A stretch of 48,495 bases of DNA, taken from Clostridia bacterium. Lineage in GTDB: Bacteria > Bacillota > Clostridia > Oscillospirales > CAG-272. The stretch lies in the NCBI GenBank assembly GCA_017415325.1, contig JAFQGY010000346.1:1-48495 (forward strand), in the 5' to 3' direction. Position numbers and translations under genes: made by a program. Below, in pieces: positions 8,627 through 18,400 of the stretch. The notes beneath the pieces are model-generated. The model saw only the letters and a list, made by a program, of their open reading frames with translations. It was not told the origin of the DNA and ran no database searches. Every line of letters starts with the position of its first letter. Position 1 is the stretch's first letter.

Positions 8627-10654
8627 ATGATGAAACTGACCAAATGGATCGGTGTGCTGGCAGGGCTGGCGGCAGGGACTGTCATGATCACCGGCGCCGC
8701 AGCGGAAACCGTTCCGGAAACATTGTCCCTCCTGTACAAAGGAGATCTGGTGCCTGTGTTTTTTGATGCAGACCGGCAGGAGGCATTTACAGAACCACAG
8801 GCAATTGTCTATGATGCACTTGCGGATGCCGTGAATTCCGGCGCAGAACGGGTGTCTGTAGCGGATGCGGCATATACGGATGTGGCGGAACTGCATGCTT
8901 TCGTGCAGGAAACGCTGAATGTGGAAGTGTACTGGCCCCATGTGGAACGGGAAGTGCAGTATAGTACCGATGACCAGACCGGCGTGGTGACAGAACTGCT
9001 TCTGACCTACTCTGCGGACGACCGGTACAGCTTTTCCGGGGAAACCAGTGCGGCCGCCGGCATCACCACCATCGAACAGGGTGTGGCACATGCCATGGCA
9101 GCCATCCGGGACGATATGACCGATCTGGAAAAGGTGCTGGCGATCCACGATTATCTGGTGCGGGAAGTGGATTACGATCCGGGGTATCCGGACAATATCA
9201 ATGAAGACTCCTACTGGCTCGAGGGCGTTTTCCTGAACCGGATTGCCGTGTGCAACGGGTATGCGCTGGCCTATTCCCATCTTCTGAGCCAGTGCGGCAT
9301 TGACTCCTATGTGGTTTCCTCCGACCCCATGAACCATGCCTGGAACCTGATTGAGCTGGACGGAACCTGGTACCATGCCGACGCCACCTGGGACGACCCC
9401 TCCAATCAGTGCGGCGGATTTGTGTACCATAAGTATTTCCTGAAAAGCGATGCGGAATTTGAAAACGAACTGGGGCATTACAGCTGGGTAATCCAGAACA
9501 GCGGCGGAACAGCGGCACCGGAAGCCACCGTCAGCGACAGCTTTGCCGGATATGCTTTCCGGGAAACGGCGGATGATGTGCGTCCCGGGATGCTGAACGA
9601 GCTGGACGGCACCTATTACTACCTGTCAAACGTGTGGGGCAGCAATACCATGTATGTTTCCGACATCTCCCGTACGGAGGTACAGCAGATCACCCTGCCG
9701 GTAACGGTGGAGTTTCTGTTCCTGTATGACGGGAAACTGTACGGAAATACCGCCAGCCGGGTCTACGAAATGGATCTGGCGGGGAATATCCTCCGTACGG
9801 TAGCGGCCTCTCCGGAGCAGATCGTCAATTTCTGGCTGAAGCTGGATACGCTGTCCTATTGTGTGCAGCATGGGGACGGAACCCAGTCCGTTCTGGATGT
9901 GGATCTGGTGAACGGCGCCACAAACCTGATTACGGAAAACGGCCTGACCTATATCATTAACGGCGGAAAGGCCACCCTGGTGGAAGCGGACGAAACCATC
10001 ATCGATCTGACAGTGCCGGCAGCGGTAAGCGGATACCCGGTGACGGCCATCGGTGCCTCTGCCCTGGAAGGAAACCGGAATCTGGTAACTGTGTTTCTCC
10101 CGGATGGACTGGAAACCATCGGAAACAGAGCGTTCATGCAGACCGGTCTGAGAAGGGTGGGCATCCCGGCTTCTGTAACCTATATCGGCGACATGGCGTT
10201 CTGGAACAACTATTCCATGACCATGATGACGATCGAAGGGAATCTGGACTATCTGGGCAATGAAGCGTTCAAATACTGTTACAGACTGGCGAATGTCTGG
10301 TTTGACGGAAATGCGCCCAGAACCGTGGGCACAAATGTATTTACGGAATGCGACGCTGATTTTACCATCTATTATAATGTAGGAACCACCGGCTGGAGCA
10401 CTCCCACCTGGTCCCCCAATGCCAATGAAAGCTACAACGCTGTCATGCTCACTCCCGTAGGGGATCTGACCGGTAATGGTACGGTGGATCAGGAGGACGT
10501 TTCCATGATCTCCGACTGGTTCGCCGGGAAGTATGCCGAAGTGCCCTTTGAAACCTACAAGGCCGACTTCAACGGCGACGGGAAGTTCAGCCGGGCGGAC
10601 GGTATGTATCTGGCAAGAGCACTGGCGGGCTGGGAAGGATACACCCTGAGCTGA
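8627..10654 (+). CDS. Secreted transglutaminase-like/LRR protein with C-terminal dockerin (1 of 3)
   Basis: A 675-residue exported protein. Residues 1-26 are a signal peptide. A transglutaminase-like fold spans about 150-300, with the full Cys209-His237-Asp252 triad seen in IAVCNGYALAY, MNHAWN and HADATWDD. Residues 310-440 look like a small beta-propeller or sheet region (repeated LDGTYYY and LYDGKLY segments). BspA-type leucine-rich repeats follow (about 445-600; ETIGNRAFMQT, YIGDMAFW). A dockerin ends the protein (612-675; GNGTVDQED and NGDGKFSRAD). Members of this fold act as cross-linkers, peptidases or inactive binders, so catalytic direction is inferred only. ATG 8627 is preceded by AAAAAGGA; no strong promoter is visible after the terminator at 8576. 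The next gene follows after 64 bases. Confidence 0.88.
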   Translation: MMKLTKWIGVLAGLAAGTVMITGAAAETVPETLSLLYKGDLVPVFFDADRQEAFTEPQAIVYDALADAVNSGAERVSVADAAYTDVAELHAFVQETLNVEVYWPHVEREVQYSTDDQTGVVTELLLTYSADDRYSFSGETSAAAGITTIEQGVAHAMAAIRDDMTDLEKVLAIHDYLVREVDYDPGYPDNINEDSYWLEGVFLNRIAVCNGYALAYSHLLSQCGIDSYVVSSDPMNHAWNLIELDGTWYHADATWDDPSNQCGGFVYHKYFLKSDAEFENELGHYSWVIQNSGGTAAPEATVSDSFAGYAFRETADDVRPGMLNELDGTYYYLSNVWGSNTMYVSDISRTEVQQITLPVTVEFLFLYDGKLYGNTASRVYEMDLAGNILRTVAASPEQIVNFWLKLDTLSYCVQHGDGTQSVLDVDLVNGATNLITENGLTYIINGGKATLVEADETIIDLTVPAAVSGYPVTAIGASALEGNRNLVTVFLPDGLETIGNRAFMQTGLRRVGIPASVTYIGDMAFWNNYSMTMMTIEGNLDYLGNEAFKYCYRLANVWFDGNAPRTVGTNVFTECDADFTIYYNVGTTGWSTPTWSPNANESYNAVMLTPVGDLTGNGTVDQEDVSMISDWFAGKYAEVPFETYKADFNGDGKFSRADGMYLARALAGWEGYTLS

Positions 10655-10718
10655 TCGACGCAGGAATGTTCTGCCGGAGAAACCGGTTTTATAACAGGAA
10701 TCACAGAGGAATAGTCAC

Positions 10719-12656
10719 ATGAAACTTCAGAAAACCATATCTGTCCTGACGGCGCTGTTGCTGACGATGCAGTGTGCTGTTCTGCCTGCATGGGCGGAAT
10801 CTGCAGAACCGGTACCGGCAGGCAGTTATCAGATCAACCCCATCGGCAGTGACCTTCTTCCGGAAGATCTGCCGGAACCCGAGGGGGAACAGGGCGAAAC
10901 GCTGTTTGTGGAGCAGGCAGCAGTATATTACACGACCGTGGAAGACGCAGCCGATGCGATCATGGATGCCATGAAGAGACGGGAAGCGGCCATTTCCGTA
11001 GGTGTCACCCGGGAAGTGTACGATATTCTGAACAGCACGGATGCGCATCCCCATAACGTCCTTTTTGACGCAGCCTGCGAGCACGATCCGGACGACCCCA
11101 CCGCCGGGGACTATACCGGTCAGCTGTACCACTACTGGCAATCCGATGCAACCAGCTGGAACGGAAACAACGCCACAATTGTCTATCATGTTATCTACCG
11201 CACAACGCTGGCGGAAGAACAGCTGGTGGATGCCGCCGTGGCTGAACTGGTGGCCCAATGGACTGCTGCAGACATGGAACCATACGATACCATCTGTACG
11301 ATCTATGACTACATTACCGAAAACGTGGTGTATGACTATGCCGGTCTGGATGCAGGGGATCTGCATGTCTATACGGCGTACAAGGGTCTGATCGAGGGTA
11401 CCGCCGTATGCATGGGGATTGCCAATCTGTTCTACCGGCTGGCCATGGAAATGGGGATTGACGCCCGGATGATCCACAGTATTGATCGGGAAAACCATAC
11501 CTGGAACATCGTGGAATTGGACGGGCTGTACTACAATCTGGACGCCACATGGGATCTGGGAACGAATCCTGTTGCGTACAATTATTTCCTCCTGAGCCCG
11601 GAAATCTTCGGTATCGGCCACAACCGCCGGAGTGATTACGACACAGCAGCATTCCATCAGGCGTATCCCATGGACACTGTGGGGTATCTGCCCTTTGAGG
11701 GATCTGATTCCGGTACCTGCGGGGAAAACCTGACCTGGACCCTGACGGACGAGGGGATTCTGTCCATCGAAGGCACCGGTGCCATGTACGACTACAATTT
11801 CCGCCGGAACGGAGAGAACTGTTCCCCCTGGAGCCCCTGGACGGCAAAAATCACCGGACTGAACATCGGTGAGGGCGTGTCCTATCTGGGAAACTGGGCA
11901 TTTATGGAGTGCGTTGGTCTGGATTCCATTGCGATTCCCGGCAGTGTTGAGAGAATCGGATCCGGCACCTTTGCGTTCTGTGAATGGTATACGGAACTGA
12001 CGCTGTCGGAAGGACTGCAGCATATCGGCGGCATGGCGTTTTACGGCTCCAAAATCGATACGCTGAACCTTCCTTCCACGCTGCAGACCATTGGCAGTCA
12101 GGCGTTTTCCTCCTGTCTCCGGATCACGGAGCTGACCATTCCGGAAAATGTGACAAACATCGGCGACATGGCCTTCTCCTATAATACCTCTCTGGAAACC
12201 CTGCGGATTCTGGGGGATCTGGACTATCTGGGCGTGCAGGCGTTCTCCTGGTGTTATCCCCTGACCCGTGTGGAATTCCATGGGGGTGTGCCGGGGACAT
12301 GGTGGTCAGGACTGTTCAGTGAAAACGACCAGGATCCCGTGATTTATGCCGCCCGCAGCGATGCGTGGACTCCCTATGAGGGGACGGACGGCAGCCTGCT
12401 GTGGAATGCACCGGACGGAACGGCATACAAGTTTGAGTGGCTGGACGGGGAGGAGACCCCCGGCGACCTGACCGGTGACGGAAAGACGGACGAAGACGAT
12501 GCCGCCATGATTTCCGCCTGGTTTGCCGGCATGTACGCGGAAATTCCCTTTGACCCCGAAATGGCCGACTGCAACGGTGACGGAAAATTCACCCGGGCGG
12601 ACGGTATGTATCTGGCAAGAGCACTGGCAGGCTGGGAAGGATATACCCTGCCGTGA
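10719..12656 (+). CDS. Secreted transglutaminase-like/LRR protein with C-terminal dockerin (2 of 3)
   Basis: A 645-residue exported protein with a signal peptide (1-27). The transglutaminase-like domain (about 70-300) keeps Cys231, His260 and Asp275 in GTAVCMGIANLFYR, ENHTWN and YNLDATWD. A cap segment TLTDEGILSIEGTG (about 343) leads into BspA-type leucine-rich repeats (about 380-530; SYLGNWAFMEC, TIGSQAFSSC, NIGDMAFSY). The dockerin occupies about 582-645 (TGDGKTDEDD, NGDGKFTRAD, ending GWEGYTLP), of the same subclass as the preceding gene. AGAGGAA precedes the ATG. The 64-base upstream and 104-base downstream gaps contain no clear terminator, so 8627-18166 is probably one operon. Confidence 0.88.
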   Translation: MKLQKTISVLTALLLTMQCAVLPAWAESAEPVPAGSYQINPIGSDLLPEDLPEPEGEQGETLFVEQAAVYYTTVEDAADAIMDAMKRREAAISVGVTREVYDILNSTDAHPHNVLFDAACEHDPDDPTAGDYTGQLYHYWQSDATSWNGNNATIVYHVIYRTTLAEEQLVDAAVAELVAQWTAADMEPYDTICTIYDYITENVVYDYAGLDAGDLHVYTAYKGLIEGTAVCMGIANLFYRLAMEMGIDARMIHSIDRENHTWNIVELDGLYYNLDATWDLGTNPVAYNYFLLSPEIFGIGHNRRSDYDTAAFHQAYPMDTVGYLPFEGSDSGTCGENLTWTLTDEGILSIEGTGAMYDYNFRRNGENCSPWSPWTAKITGLNIGEGVSYLGNWAFMECVGLDSIAIPGSVERIGSGTFAFCEWYTELTLSEGLQHIGGMAFYGSKIDTLNLPSTLQTIGSQAFSSCLRITELTIPENVTNIGDMAFSYNTSLETLRILGDLDYLGVQAFSWCYPLTRVEFHGGVPGTWWSGLFSENDQDPVIYAARSDAWTPYEGTDGSLLWNAPDGTAYKFEWLDGEETPGDLTGDGKTDEDDAAMISAWFAGMYAEIPFDPEMADCNGDGKFTRADGMYLARALAGWEGYTLP

Positions 12657-12760
12657 CCTTCTGCCATGCGGCTTCCCGCTAAAACGGACGCCGGAACGCA
12701 AACTCCCATGCAATGGACATCTGTATCTGTGGGTACGGAGGTCCGGAAAGGAAACATATC

Positions 12761-15700
12761 ATGCAAATCAAAAAATGGTTGTCCCTGTTCACGGCGCTGC
12801 TTCTGGTGGTCCAGAGTGCGGTGGTACTGACAGGGGCGGAAGAACCCGCTGTTTCTCTGACAGATGTTTCTGCTGATCCCGGAGCGGCGGTGGTATACGA
12901 AGCAGAAGAAACGGCGGCAGCAGAACCGGGGACTTCCTCCACAGCCAGTGCCATGGCAGCAGCGGCGGCATCCGGTCTGTATATCACCGATTCCTATGTG
13001 AACCCGCTGTATGAAGGGCTGACCATCGGCGAACTGCCTGCCGACACAGCAGAATCCGGTTTCCGGCTGATGACGGAAGAAGCGGACGTTGTGTTCCACG
13101 ATACCGCAGAAGAAGCGGCGGAGGTTCTGCTGGATGGGATGAAAGCCAGAGAATCTGTCATTGTTCTGGGGGTTACTGCGGAACTGTATGACCGGCTGGC
13201 GGCCATCACCTCTGCCCACAAGGAAATTTTCTATGCGGCGTATGCCCATGACCCGGCAGACCCCACCGGCGGGGACTATATCCGGTTCACCTTCGGCGGA
13301 TGGAACGGTGCCGGTGTCAAGTCGGACGAAGGCTGGACGCTGACCTACTACTTTGATTACTACACCACGCTGGCAGAAGAAGAAGCTGTGGACGCCAAAG
13401 TGGAAGAGCTGACTGCAGCATGGAAAGCCATGGACATGACGGAGTATCAGATTGTCCGCACCATTTATGAATATATCACCGAAAACGTAACCTATGACGA
13501 TGCCGGTCTGACTGCCTACAGGAATGCCGTCAGCAGCGATACCCTGACCATGAACCACTGCAAGATCTTTACGGCGTACAAGGCACTGATCAAAGGTACG
13601 GCTGTATGCCAGGGATTTGCGAATCTGTTCTACCGGCTGGCGCTGGAGATGGGTGTGGATGCCCGGATTATCGCCAGTGTCAAAGCGGAAAACCATGCAT
13701 GGAATATCGTGAAGCTGGGCAGATGGTACTACAATGTGGACGCCACCTGGGATGCCGAAAACGTGGAAACGGGGTATCTGTGGTTCCTGCTGAACGAGGA
13801 GGAATTTTCCGTCAAGCACACCCGCCGGGCGGAATTTGATACGGAAGCATTCCATGAAGCGTATCCCATGGGGGAAAGTATGTATGTGGGCATCGATGAA
13901 ACCATGACCGGTGCCTGCGGGGACGGTGTATACTGGACATTGACAGCCGATGGAAATCTCATTATTTCCGGGAACGGAAAAACGGATGCGTTTACGCTGG
14001 AAGGAACCGCACCATGGTATCCATACCGGGAAAGTATCCGGTGTCTCACTGTGGAAGAAGGGGTTACGGAGATCGGATATGCAGCATTCTGTGACTGCAC
14101 CAGTCTGGAAAGTCTGTCTTTACATGACGGCATTACAGATATGCACCCTTATGTATTTTATAACTGCAAATCTCTTACGTCTTTCTCTCTGCCGGCAAGT
14201 TCCCCCTGTGTGAATGCCAATGTGTTTGAAGGCTGTACTTCCCTCAGAGATGTGTATCTGCATGACAATACCTATGTTATTTATTTTGAGGCATTCAAAG
14301 GCTGTACGGCATTGACGGAAATTGCTGTGCCGCAGGATGTTTTTATGATCGGAACGGGTGCATTTGAAGACTGTACCAATCTGGAAGGCATCTATTTCTA
14401 TGGCAGTGATTTCTATTTTGAAGGGAATTATGATTTCCTTGTCAACGTCACACCGACACTGTATTATGTTGCCGGGACTGCACACTGGGAAAACTGGCCG
14501 AATGCGGTACCGTTCGAACCGGATATGTCTCATGTACAACTGCCGGTTTCCGGAAAGTGCGGAGAAAATGTCACATGGACACTGGATCAGTACGGTGTTC
14601 TGACACTGTCCGGCACAGGAGAGACTGCGTGGAGTACGTACTCCGGGAATGCTCCCTGGTACAGCTACCGTTCTCTGATTCGGAAATTGGTTGTGGAAGA
14701 GGGGATAACTGTACTCAGCGATAGACTTGTCGATGACTGTGTCCGTTTGGAAGAAATAGAAATCAGCAGTTCTGTGACCGGGATAAAGGGGAGATTCTAT
14801 GGCTGTACGGCTATGGAAACCTTTGAATGGCCAGTATCCGGTACATCTGATTTTGGGATCGAATGCTGGCATTCCCTGAAGGAACTTCATATTCCGGATA
14901 CGGTAACAGAGCTCGGCTATATTACCCATTGTACTTCACTGGAAGAACTGCATATCCCGGCTGGGATTACTGCACTGAAGGCATTCGGGATCAATAATAA
15001 CCCGAATCTTCAGAAAATCTATTTTTACAGTACAGAGGATCCCGCCGGCTATTTCAGTGAGAATGCAATATACAACACCAATGCAACCCTGTATTATCCT
15101 GTAGGTGCGAAAGGTTGGACAGAACCGGAATGGACTGCTCCGGACGGAAGTGTATACAGAACGGAGATGTATGTGCCTGAGGATCATACACATACATACG
15201 AAATTACTGTAAAGATTGATCCGACATGTACGGAAGCAGGCAGCATTACGTATACCTGCCCGGTATGTAAGGATACCTATACCGAAGAAATTTCTCCCAA
15301 GGGGCATGCCTACGGTACTCTGGTGGTTGTGGAGTCCGCTACTGTTCTGGAGGAAGGCCGCGGATATTACCAGTGCGGGAACTGCGGCATCAGGCAGGAA
15401 AAGACAATCGCAAAGCTTACTGTGGATGCAAATGATCCGAATTATGGAATCGCATACTTTACAGTAATAGATGCAAACACACTGGAACCGCTGGAAAATA
15501 TCCATATTCTGGTGGCAACGGCCAAAGATGGTGAATGCACACTGACAACGGATGCATACGGAAAAGCGGCTCAGATTCTTCCTGTCGGCAAACAGAACAT
15601 CTCCGTGTATGCCAAGGGGTATCTGACCAGAAATCTGACCATTACCGTTGCTCTCGGTGAAAACAGTCTGCCGTATATTGGTATGAGTACCAAACCTGTT

Positions 15701-18166
15701 GTGGAGTCGGAAATCATCATCACGGAAATGACCCTGGAAGAAATCATAGACGCGGGTATTGATGTAGCAGACCCGGATAATACCCATATTTTCAAACATT
15801 CCGTGAAAATTACCTTTACTCCGGAAATAGATGTCATCTCCCTGGATGCCTATTTTGACGATACCGGGAAATATAAAGGAGGTTCCTATACGCCGCCGAG
15901 TGGTCCCAACAATGAAGACGGAGGCGGCGGTGGAGATGATGACCCCTCAGATGACGGATCCGAAGAAGAGGACCCCGATTCTCCTTCCGAATCAACGCCG
16001 GTACATAAGGATTTCACCGACAATAAATTCACATATCCTCAGAAAGATGGAACCATCATTTCTGTATATCCTGTTTCCGAAAAGTTTTATCTGATTGTGT
16101 ACGGGGAAACCAAGTGGCTCAAGGAAATGTTTGATGTGGAAATGCTGATTGTGAACAATTCCGGTGTGGATGCCCTGTACGATCTGGAAGCGGAAATTTC
16201 TCTCCCGGATGGTCTTGCGCTGGCAGATTTGGTGTCCGGTCAGCAGTCTGCTCTGGTTCCCCTGTCTTTTGTGGGGGTAAAGAGCCAGACATCCGTACAC
16301 TGGTATGTGCGCGGGGACGAAGAAGGCACCTATACCATTGACGCTTCTTTGCGGGGGCTTATCGGAGCATATGCACAGGAATTTGCATATACCTATACGT
16401 CTGATGCCATTCATGTATATGCCGGGAACGCACTGCATATGAATGTGATCCTGCCCTATTCCACGTATTACGGAGATGACTACACTGTCCGGATTGAACT
16501 GGAAAATGTTTCTCCAAGAACCTTGTATGGTGTCCGGTATACCATTCCCGGTCTGGAACAGGGACAGGCAGTGTGGTATCATGACGGTTCTGTGAAAGAA
16601 ACGGTTCTGCTGACTGCCGGCAATGCGGAAGTCATTCAGGCGGATACTTTCCTGCCGGGTGACAAGATTGTGGTGGAAGTGTCCAGTAATATTCTGTTCC
16701 AGTCAGAAATGATGGAATACCAGAAACAGAAGCTGGGCGAACAAATCGGCAGAACCAAAGCTATGGTGGAGCTGTACGATTATGCTTCCAAACTCATGGA
16801 AGTTGCGGAATTTGTGATTTCATTCAGCAAAGGAGCACTGATTGCTATTGGAGAATTTGTGCTGGAAGAAATTGTGGAAGAAGCTATGAAACCGGACGCC
16901 GAACTGCTGACGGCTGCCATAGAAAATATCGTACGGATTGCATCGGAAGATGCCAGTGCAGCTTCTCTGGATACCATGATGCGTCTGCAGTCCAATGAAT
17001 TGTACGGTGGTCTGGCAGACAGTCTGGCAAGTCCGGAACAGTATACAGCATACCTGAATTCGCTGTCCGGTAACCATTTGAAAGCTCTTGCCGCCTCTGT
17101 TGCGGTGCTTAGCCTGCAGCTGGAAGCATCTGATGTGAGTGATATTCTGGATTCCATTCGTACTATGGTAGAAGCACTTCCCGTGGCATTCTTCGTGGAA
17201 GATGTGGTGGTATCTACGCTGGACGGATCTACAACGTCCATTCCGTACACCATTAGTCTGGACACTACCAAAAAAGTGCAGTATTTCGGAATCGACAGCA
17301 TGGACGATTACCTGCGCAGTATGCTGATTGCAGCGGTAGGGAAAACAAAGGAACCGTTGTATCAGAATATCCGGATTGAGTCGGATATCAAGGATTATAA
17401 GTCGGCCGAAAAATATCTGAAGATCCAGAAGGAACAGATTGCCGCATTCTCAGCAGCGGATGCTACCGGCGAAACCGAATTCAAAATGTATCTTGTATCG
17501 GAGGACGGGCAGAGATCGGCAGCAGAACTGACAGAACGGTTTACGGTTTCCTGTACCAACGATACAGCGGCATATTCCAACGGAGTGCTGTCCTTCACTG
17601 GCGGCGCCATGCTGGAACTGCTTCCTACAGGAGATATGGGCGGCACAGTATGTGTGACTGCCAACGATCAGGTGCTGCGTACCTATACTATCGAAGTGGT
17701 TGAAACCCATACCTGCACTTCTGATACATGGGTCATTGAACAGTGCCAGACAGAAAGTTATGCCGGTCTGCGGGCCAAATACTGCGATATCTGTGAGCAG
17801 ACAATTGTTCTGGAACCCATCGCCCCCTGTGAGGAGCATATCTGGGGAGAAACAGTTGTAGAAGTAAAAGCAGCAGAAGATATGGACGGAATTTCCTACC
17901 AGGCGTGCGAAACCTGCGGACACCGGACATATGCGTTTTATGCATACCAGCCGGAACCGGAAAGACCTGTGGGCGACTTCACCGGTGACGGAGAGGTCAC
18001 ACTGGAAGACGCCGACCTGCTTGCGGAGTATTTTGCCGGATATCCGGTACAGATTGACAAAGCGGCCGCTGACATCAACGGCGACGGCAAGCTGACCCGT
18101 GCGGATGCGATGATCCTGAAACGGTATCTGGCCGGCTGGGCGGGATATGACCGGTACTTCGGCTGA
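12761..18166 (+). CDS. Giant secreted transglutaminase-like/LRR protein with helical and CxxC segments and dockerin (3 of 3)
   Basis: An 1801-residue exported protein. After the signal peptide (1-26) and an alanine-rich stretch comes a transglutaminase-like domain with Cys283, His312 and Asp327 (GTAVCQGFANLFYR, ENHAWN, YNVDATWD). Two capped LRR blocks cover about 383-570 and 594-803. Cysteine-pair modules lie at about 807-886 (CPVC, CGNC) and 1647-1728 (CDIC, CETC). A Gly/Asp/Glu-rich linker (about 1040-1081), beta-rich CARDB-like segments (about 1100-1310) and a long helical region (about 1313-1481) lie between them. The dockerin is 1735-1801 (TGDGEVTLED, NGDGKLTRAD, GWAGYDRYF). ATG 12761 is chosen over 12713 because AAAGGAA precedes it and a proper signal peptide starts there. 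The function of the helical and CxxC parts is unknown to me. Confidence 0.87.
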   Translation: MQIKKWLSLFTALLLVVQSAVVLTGAEEPAVSLTDVSADPGAAVVYEAEETAAAEPGTSSTASAMAAAAASGLYITDSYVNPLYEGLTIGELPADTAESGFRLMTEEADVVFHDTAEEAAEVLLDGMKARESVIVLGVTAELYDRLAAITSAHKEIFYAAYAHDPADPTGGDYIRFTFGGWNGAGVKSDEGWTLTYYFDYYTTLAEEEAVDAKVEELTAAWKAMDMTEYQIVRTIYEYITENVTYDDAGLTAYRNAVSSDTLTMNHCKIFTAYKALIKGTAVCQGFANLFYRLALEMGVDARIIASVKAENHAWNIVKLGRWYYNVDATWDAENVETGYLWFLLNEEEFSVKHTRRAEFDTEAFHEAYPMGESMYVGIDETMTGACGDGVYWTLTADGNLIISGNGKTDAFTLEGTAPWYPYRESIRCLTVEEGVTEIGYAAFCDCTSLESLSLHDGITDMHPYVFYNCKSLTSFSLPASSPCVNANVFEGCTSLRDVYLHDNTYVIYFEAFKGCTALTEIAVPQDVFMIGTGAFEDCTNLEGIYFYGSDFYFEGNYDFLVNVTPTLYYVAGTAHWENWPNAVPFEPDMSHVQLPVSGKCGENVTWTLDQYGVLTLSGTGETAWSTYSGNAPWYSYRSLIRKLVVEEGITVLSDRLVDDCVRLEEIEISSSVTGIKGRFYGCTAMETFEWPVSGTSDFGIECWHSLKELHIPDTVTELGYITHCTSLEELHIPAGITALKAFGINNNPNLQKIYFYSTEDPAGYFSENAIYNTNATLYYPVGAKGWTEPEWTAPDGSVYRTEMYVPEDHTHTYEITVKIDPTCTEAGSITYTCPVCKDTYTEEISPKGHAYGTLVVVESATVLEEGRGYYQCGNCGIRQEKTIAKLTVDANDPNYGIAYFTVIDANTLEPLENIHILVATAKDGECTLTTDAYGKAAQILPVGKQNISVYAKGYLTRNLTITVALGENSLPYIGMSTKPVVESEIIITEMTLEEIIDAGIDVADPDNTHIFKHSVKITFTPEIDVISLDAYFDDTGKYKGGSYTPPSGPNNEDGGGGGDDDPSDDGSEEEDPDSPSESTPVHKDFTDNKFTYPQKDGTIISVYPVSEKFYLIVYGETKWLKEMFDVEMLIVNNSGVDALYDLEAEISLPDGLALADLVSGQQSALVPLSFVGVKSQTSVHWYVRGDEEGTYTIDASLRGLIGAYAQEFAYTYTSDAIHVYAGNALHMNVILPYSTYYGDDYTVRIELENVSPRTLYGVRYTIPGLEQGQAVWYHDGSVKETVLLTAGNAEVIQADTFLPGDKIVVEVSSNILFQSEMMEYQKQKLGEQIGRTKAMVELYDYASKLMEVAEFVISFSKGALIAIGEFVLEEIVEEAMKPDAELLTAAIENIVRIASEDASAASLDTMMRLQSNELYGGLADSLASPEQYTAYLNSLSGNHLKALAASVAVLSLQLEASDVSDILDSIRTMVEALPVAFFVEDVVVSTLDGSTTSIPYTISLDTTKKVQYFGIDSMDDYLRSMLIAAVGKTKEPLYQNIRIESDIKDYKSAEKYLKIQKEQIAAFSAADATGETEFKMYLVSEDGQRSAAELTERFTVSCTNDTAAYSNGVLSFTGGAMLELLPTGDMGGTVCVTANDQVLRTYTIEVVETHTCTSDTWVIEQCQTESYAGLRAKYCDICEQTIVLEPIAPCEEHIWGETVVEVKAAEDMDGISYQACETCGHRTYAFYAYQPEPERPVGDFTGDGEVTLEDADLLAEYFAGYPVQIDKAAADINGDGKLTRADAMILKRYLAGWAGYDRYFG

Positions 18167-18221
18167 AACAGGGATCGTGCCGCAGATTGTCCTGCATATT
18201 TGCAATTTTGTATATCCTTCC

Positions 18222-18270
18222 GAAACACCATGGGGGAGAAGGCCTCTCCTGTGGTGTTTTGTTTTTTGTT
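18222..18270 (+). terminator. Terminator closing the transglutaminase/LRR operon
   Basis: AACACCA (18224-18230) pairs with TGGTGTT (18252-18258), with an inner GGAGA/TCTCC stem, followed by TTTGTTTTTTG. It lies 58 bases after the stop codon. Confidence 0.85.
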
Positions 18271-18294
18271 TTTCGGTAAACTGCCAAATTTTTC

Positions 18295-18342
18295 TATACC
18301 GGTATATGATGGACAGATGGTGTCCATGCAGAATGGTATAAT
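18295..18342 (+). promoter_or_regulatory. Extended -10 promoter with upstream palindrome
   Basis: A perfect TATAAT (18337-18342) is preceded by TGG, an extended -10 element, but no good -35 box lies at 16-18 bases. A perfect 12-base palindrome TATACCGGTATA (18295-18306) sits about 30 bases upstream, where an activator or operator could act. The first codon of the next gene is 58 bases downstream. Confidence 0.6.
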
Positions 18343-18400
18343 AGAAACAACATCAGAATGCCGGACGTTCGGCTTTTGGAGAGGGAAGGAGAGTATTTGT

